This document shows positions 6,282-8,174 of a stretch of 8,174 nucleotides of DNA, piece after piece. The translations under genes were made by a program, and so were the position numbers. The notes beneath the pieces were generated by a model. That model did no database searches. It was not told the origin of the DNA and was given only the letters and a program-made list of their open reading frames with translations. Where the stretch lies: NCBI GenBank assembly GCA_028707675.1, contig JAQWAM010000041.1, forward strand, positions 1-8,174. The letters run 5' to 3'. Origin of the DNA: Kiritimatiellia bacterium. GTDB lineage: Bacteria; Verrucomicrobiota; Kiritimatiellia; RFP12; UBA1067. Every line of letters starts with the position of its first letter. Within the stretch, counting starts at the first letter, position 1.

Positions 6282-7694
6282 TCATTTGTTGTCAGCGGTT
6301 GCGGTTTCAGCGGCGAACAGGGTAACGCGGATGTCAGCGCCGCCGCCTTCGCGTCCAAACGCGCGGATGTCACCGCCGCAGCGGCGGATGGCGGTCCTGG
6401 CCAGGAAGAGACCGAGACCCGTGCCTTCCGGACGCGCGGTCGTGAACATCTCGAACACAGAATCCCGTTTGTCCGGCGGTATGCCGGGGCCGCGGTCGAG
6501 AATGTCCAGCACGACCCGGTTGTCGAGACCGGCTATAACGATTTTGACCTCGCTGTCTCTGGGAGCAAACTGGATCGCGTTCATCAGGACGTTAAGCAAG
6601 GCGCGGCGCAGAGCGAAGGGGTATGCGGCCGCTGGCGGCAGCAGTCCGCAGCACTCAAGCGTGACGGTAACGCCGGCCTGTTCCGAGCGCGGCGCAAGGG
6701 TGTCTACACACTCGCGCAAGATCTGGGCGATATCGACAGCCTCCGGTTTCTCATCGGCGGGTCTGGCCAGGAAGAGGAATTCCTGGAAGACCTTGTCCAT
6801 GCGCTCCATGGTGCGGGCGATCCTTTCCGCCAGATCGCGCACGCGCGCTTCGCGGAAACCGTCGGGCCGCTTGATCTCCTTGCCCAGCATCTGGGCGTCG
6901 AGCCGGACAGCGGACATGGGGTTACGGAAATCATGCAGGATGCCGTTGGCCAGCACGCCCGAAAACGCCAGGTGTTCCTCCTGCCGCGCGCGCTTGGCGC
7001 GGCGGCGGTCGCGCGCCAGCGCCACGGCCATGACCAAGGCGCAACAGGCGAAGGAAAGGCTCATAACTGTAACGGCTAATGTGAAGAGCGAAGAGACCAA
7101 GGCGCGGGCGGTCTGTTCCTCATCGCCAACCGCCTCGCGCCTGAAGGTGGCTTCGGTGACAACCTCGCCGCCGTCATCGAGTTTGTAGGTTCGGGTGATG
7201 ACGAAAACCGGATGCGGCTTGCCGCCGATATCCAGAGAGCCGGGGGCGATCCGGGTCTCATCGGGATGCACGTGCGCAGCGGCTCTTGCCCGCAGGCCGG
7301 CAGAGTGCGGGCCGGGCGGCGCGGGCGGCATTTCCAGACCGCCGGCCTGACGCTGAAACACGGTGACGCCGTCGCGTGTTACAGAGATCGACTGAACGTC
7401 TTTGCGCACCGCGAAGGCGCTGTCGACAACTGTCGAGAAACGCCGCCAGACCGCGGGCGCGGTGTTGGTGGAGCAGGCTATGCCCAGCGCCCCGACCGCA
7501 TCCAGCAATGCGTCTCCTTCATGCAGCACGGTCTCGGTGGCCGCCAGGCGGGCGCGCCGCTCATGCTGACGTTTAAGTACAAGCAAAGCCCCGCCCGCAG
7601 CCAGCGCCGCGGCAAACAGCACCAGCAGCAGCACAGCCTCCAGACGGACGGCGCCTTTGGCTCTTGGAGTGCCGGATTTGCGGAGTTTCAGCAT
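6282..7694 (-). CDS. Membrane sensor histidine kinase
   Basis: The protein has 470 residues. Two membrane segments (about 20-40 and 201-227) bracket a sensor region of about 160 residues outside the cytoplasm, which I do not recognise. It includes a Pro-rich stretch (EMPPAPPGP, 121-129). After the second segment a basic linker leads to a phosphoacceptor helix with His254 in ILHDFRNPM. The ATPase core follows: N-box Asn372 (LNVLMNAIQFAP), G1 DRGPGIP (400-406), F-box VFEMF (413-417) and G2 GTGLGL (424-429). All key residues are present. It should autophosphorylate and pass phosphate to Asp54 of the regulator encoded 10 nt downstream. There is no HAMP or PAS domain that I can see. An in-frame TGA lies three codons before the ATG, so this is the earliest possible start. 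The ribosome site is weak (GAAAAG), which suggests low expression. The HDFRNP version of the H-box is slightly unusual compared with HELRNP. Confidence 0.93.
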   Translation of the reverse strand: MLKLRKSGTPRAKGAVRLEAVLLLVLFAAALAAGGALLVLKRQHERRARLAATETVLHEGDALLDAVGALGIACSTNTAPAVWRRFSTVVDSAFAVRKDVQSISVTRDGVTVFQRQAGGLEMPPAPPGPHSAGLRARAAAHVHPDETRIAPGSLDIGGKPHPVFVITRTYKLDDGGEVVTEATFRREAVGDEEQTARALVSSLFTLAVTVMSLSFACCALVMAVALARDRRRAKRARQEEHLAFSGVLANGILHDFRNPMSAVRLDAQMLGKEIKRPDGFREARVRDLAERIARTMERMDKVFQEFLFLARPADEKPEAVDIAQILRECVDTLAPRSEQAGVTVTLECCGLLPPAAAYPFALRRALLNVLMNAIQFAPRDSEVKIVIAGLDNRVVLDILDRGPGIPPDKRDSVFEMFTTARPEGTGLGLFLARTAIRRCGGDIRAFGREGGGADIRVTLFAAETATADNK

Positions 7695-7710
7695 TGCTTT
7701 TCAAAAGCTT

Positions 7711-7737
7711 GTTTTGACCGTGTTGACCTGATTGACC
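7711..7737. repeat. Three TTGACC direct repeats at 9-bp spacing
   Basis: The plus strand carries TTGACC at 7714-7719, 7723-7728 and 7732-7737, exactly 9 bp apart, inside units ending in GACC. They lie 17-43 bp upstream of the kinase start codon, downstream of the transcription start predicted for the candidate promoter at 7761-7776. The even spacing suggests a protein-binding array. Part of it could instead supply -35 like TTGAC elements on the plus strand, but no matching -10 was found. No known regulator is assigned. Confidence 0.5.
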
Positions 7738-7760
7738 GTTCCTGAGTGTAATTATTCATA

Positions 7761-7776
7761 AGCAGGGAGTGTGCCG
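7761..7776 (-). promoter_or_regulatory. Candidate sigma-54 promoter of the kinase/regulator operon
   Basis: The minus strand reads CGGCACACTCCCTGCT. GG and GC are 10 bases apart, as sigma-54 requires, with the GGCAC and TGCT cores intact. It differs from consensus at the first base of each block (C for T in both). Transcription would start near 7750, about 56 nt before the kinase ATG. It is weaker than the other two candidates, but it shares their cores and points at the regulator's own operon, which would allow autoregulation. A conventional promoter in the same region cannot be excluded (an AT-rich AATAAT stretch follows it). Confidence 0.45.
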
Positions 7777-7884
7777 GGGTACGATTGTAGTTTGCGATCT
7801 TACCCAGAAGCTAGAAATCAGGACTGGACAAACATGTCGAAGAATTAAATAAGGATGATAAAGGTTAACCGGGCGCCACACAAG

Positions 7885-7913
7885 CTTAAACGCGACAAGC
7901 TGTCGCGTTTAAG
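7885..7913. promoter_or_regulatory. Perfect 29-bp palindrome, candidate activator binding site
   Basis: CTTAAACGCGACA and its exact reverse complement are separated by 3 bases (AGC), giving 13 perfect pairs. It sits between the divergent kinase operon and the plus-strand gene. Its centre is about 150 bp upstream of the predicted start for the former and about 170 bp upstream for the latter. That distance is typical for enhancer sites of NtrC-type activators. Neither strand has a T-run after it and no gene ends nearby, so a terminator is unlikely. Binding by the regulator encoded here is inference. Confidence 0.6.
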
Positions 7914-7939
7914 GTGACATAGTGACGCAGGGGGAGGGA

Positions 7940-7971
7940 AGTGCATTAGTGCGTGAGTGCATTAGTTTTGG
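7940..7971. repeat. Degenerate 8-bp tandem repeat, four units
   Basis: Four consecutive octamers begin with AGT: AGTGCATT occurs twice, alternating with AGTGCGTG and a diverged AGTTTTGG. It is noncoding, between the palindrome and the plus-strand gene. Function is unknown. It differs in unit length and sequence from the heptamer arrays elsewhere in the window. Confidence 0.6.
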
Positions 7972-8002
7972 AAAAGGCGGGAAGGGAAAAAGCATTCACG
8001 CC

Positions 8003-8037
8003 GGTCGCCAGTCGTTAGTCGCGGGTCGCTGGTTGAC
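8003..8037. repeat. Degenerate 7-bp tandem repeat, five units
   Basis: Five consecutive heptamers share the pattern RGTCGNN: GGTCGCC, AGTCGTT, AGTCGCG, GGTCGCT and a diverged GGTTGAC. The array ends 3 bp before the sigma-54 type promoter of the plus-strand gene. It has the same unit length as the array at the left window edge but an unrelated sequence. The role is unknown. Confidence 0.7.
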
Positions 8038-8040
8038 AGG

Positions 8041-8056
8041 TGGCACGTCATGTGCT
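8041..8056 (+). promoter_or_regulatory. Sigma-54 (RpoN) promoter of the plus-strand gene
   Basis: The sequence TGGCACGTCATGTGCT has a perfect -24 block including the G after TGGCAC, and GG (8042-8043) 10 bases from GC (8054-8055). The -12 block is GTGCT in place of TTGCT, one mismatch. Transcription would begin near 8067, about 26 nt before the ATG at 8093. A small GCCGG/CCGGC hairpin (8065-8076) lies at the expected start of the message. Confidence 0.7.
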
Positions 8057-8092
8057 GATTATGAGCCGGGACCGGCAACGAGGACTCGCGTA

Positions 8093-8174
8093 ATGCAGTT
8101 TCAAACGCTAATGGGGAAGTTATGGGACGGATTTGACACGCGGCTGATGGCGGCAGTCATCATACTTCTGGCCG
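8093..8174 (+). CDS. Start of an unidentified membrane protein, cut by the window edge
   Basis: Only 27 codons are visible. The N terminus is polar (MQFQTLMGKLWDGFDTR) and is followed by LMAAVIILLA, the beginning of a probable membrane segment. AGGA (8081-8084) lies 8 nt before the ATG, and a sigma-54 type promoter is placed correctly upstream, which together support a real gene start. The frame is open further upstream (a TTG at 8033), but the promoter and ribosome site favour the ATG. No family can be assigned from this length. It is divergent from the kinase/regulator operon, so it may be part of the same regulon. Confidence 0.6.
   Translation, partial: MQFQTLMGKLWDGFDTRLMAAVIILLA

Noticed and set aside
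6033..7079. A 348-codon open frame on the plus strand
   Set aside because: It is antisense to the kinase and regulator genes, both of which have full catalytic motifs. The product resembles no family.
7855..7917. A possible 20-residue basic leader peptide on the plus strand
   Set aside because: The only AGG is directly adjacent to the ATG, too close to act as a ribosome site. The frame crosses the palindrome, which explains its basic codons better.

Overview
The window reads as a stretch of GC-rich bacterial chromosome (roughly 60% GC by eye) with standard code and ordinary Shine-Dalgarno sites. It holds six complete genes, all on the minus strand, and the first 27 codons of a seventh gene on the plus strand at the right edge. 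The gene content (a GldA/GldF/GldG-like ABC-2 transporter followed by a DUF4340 protein, with no other gliding genes visible, plus an NtrC-class two-component pair) and the intergenic style (short degenerate tandem repeats and a GC-rich inverted repeat) suggest a member of the PVC group such as Lentisphaerota, Kiritimatiellota or Verrucomicrobiota. A deltaproteobacterium-like lineage is not excluded. The placement is inference only.

Layout in order of minus-strand transcription, right to left. (1) An intergenic region of about 400 bp, 7695-8092, separates the plus-strand gene from the two-component operon and is dense in structure: three 9-bp TTGACC repeats, a perfect 29-bp palindrome, two families of short tandem repeats and two sigma-54 type promoter candidates facing outward. 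(2) A membrane histidine kinase (7694-6282) and an NtrC-family, sigma-54-activating response regulator (6271-4898) lie 10 nt apart. (3) A spacer, 4640-4897, holds a long imperfect inverted repeat and a near-perfect sigma-54 promoter pointing at the next operon. (4) The transporter operon follows: ATPase (4639-3908), overlapping permease (3915-3169), GldG-like auxiliary protein (3143-1236) and, after an 86-nt gap with a strong hairpin, a DUF4340 membrane-anchored protein (1149-61). (5) The left edge is a degenerate 7-bp tandem repeat.

The regulator keeps the GAFTGA loop used to contact sigma-54. The transporter operon, the plus-strand gene and, more weakly, the kinase/regulator operon are each preceded by a GG-N10-GC element with GGCAC and TGCT cores. 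The simplest model is that an envelope signal read by the kinase phosphorylates the regulator, which opens sigma-54 promoters for an envelope ABC machine of unknown substrate, for the divergent membrane gene and possibly for itself. The perfect palindrome midway between the divergent promoters is a good candidate for the regulator's upstream binding site. The components belong to known families. What looks undescribed is the proposed wiring of a GldAFG/DUF4340 exporter to a sigma-54 two-component system.
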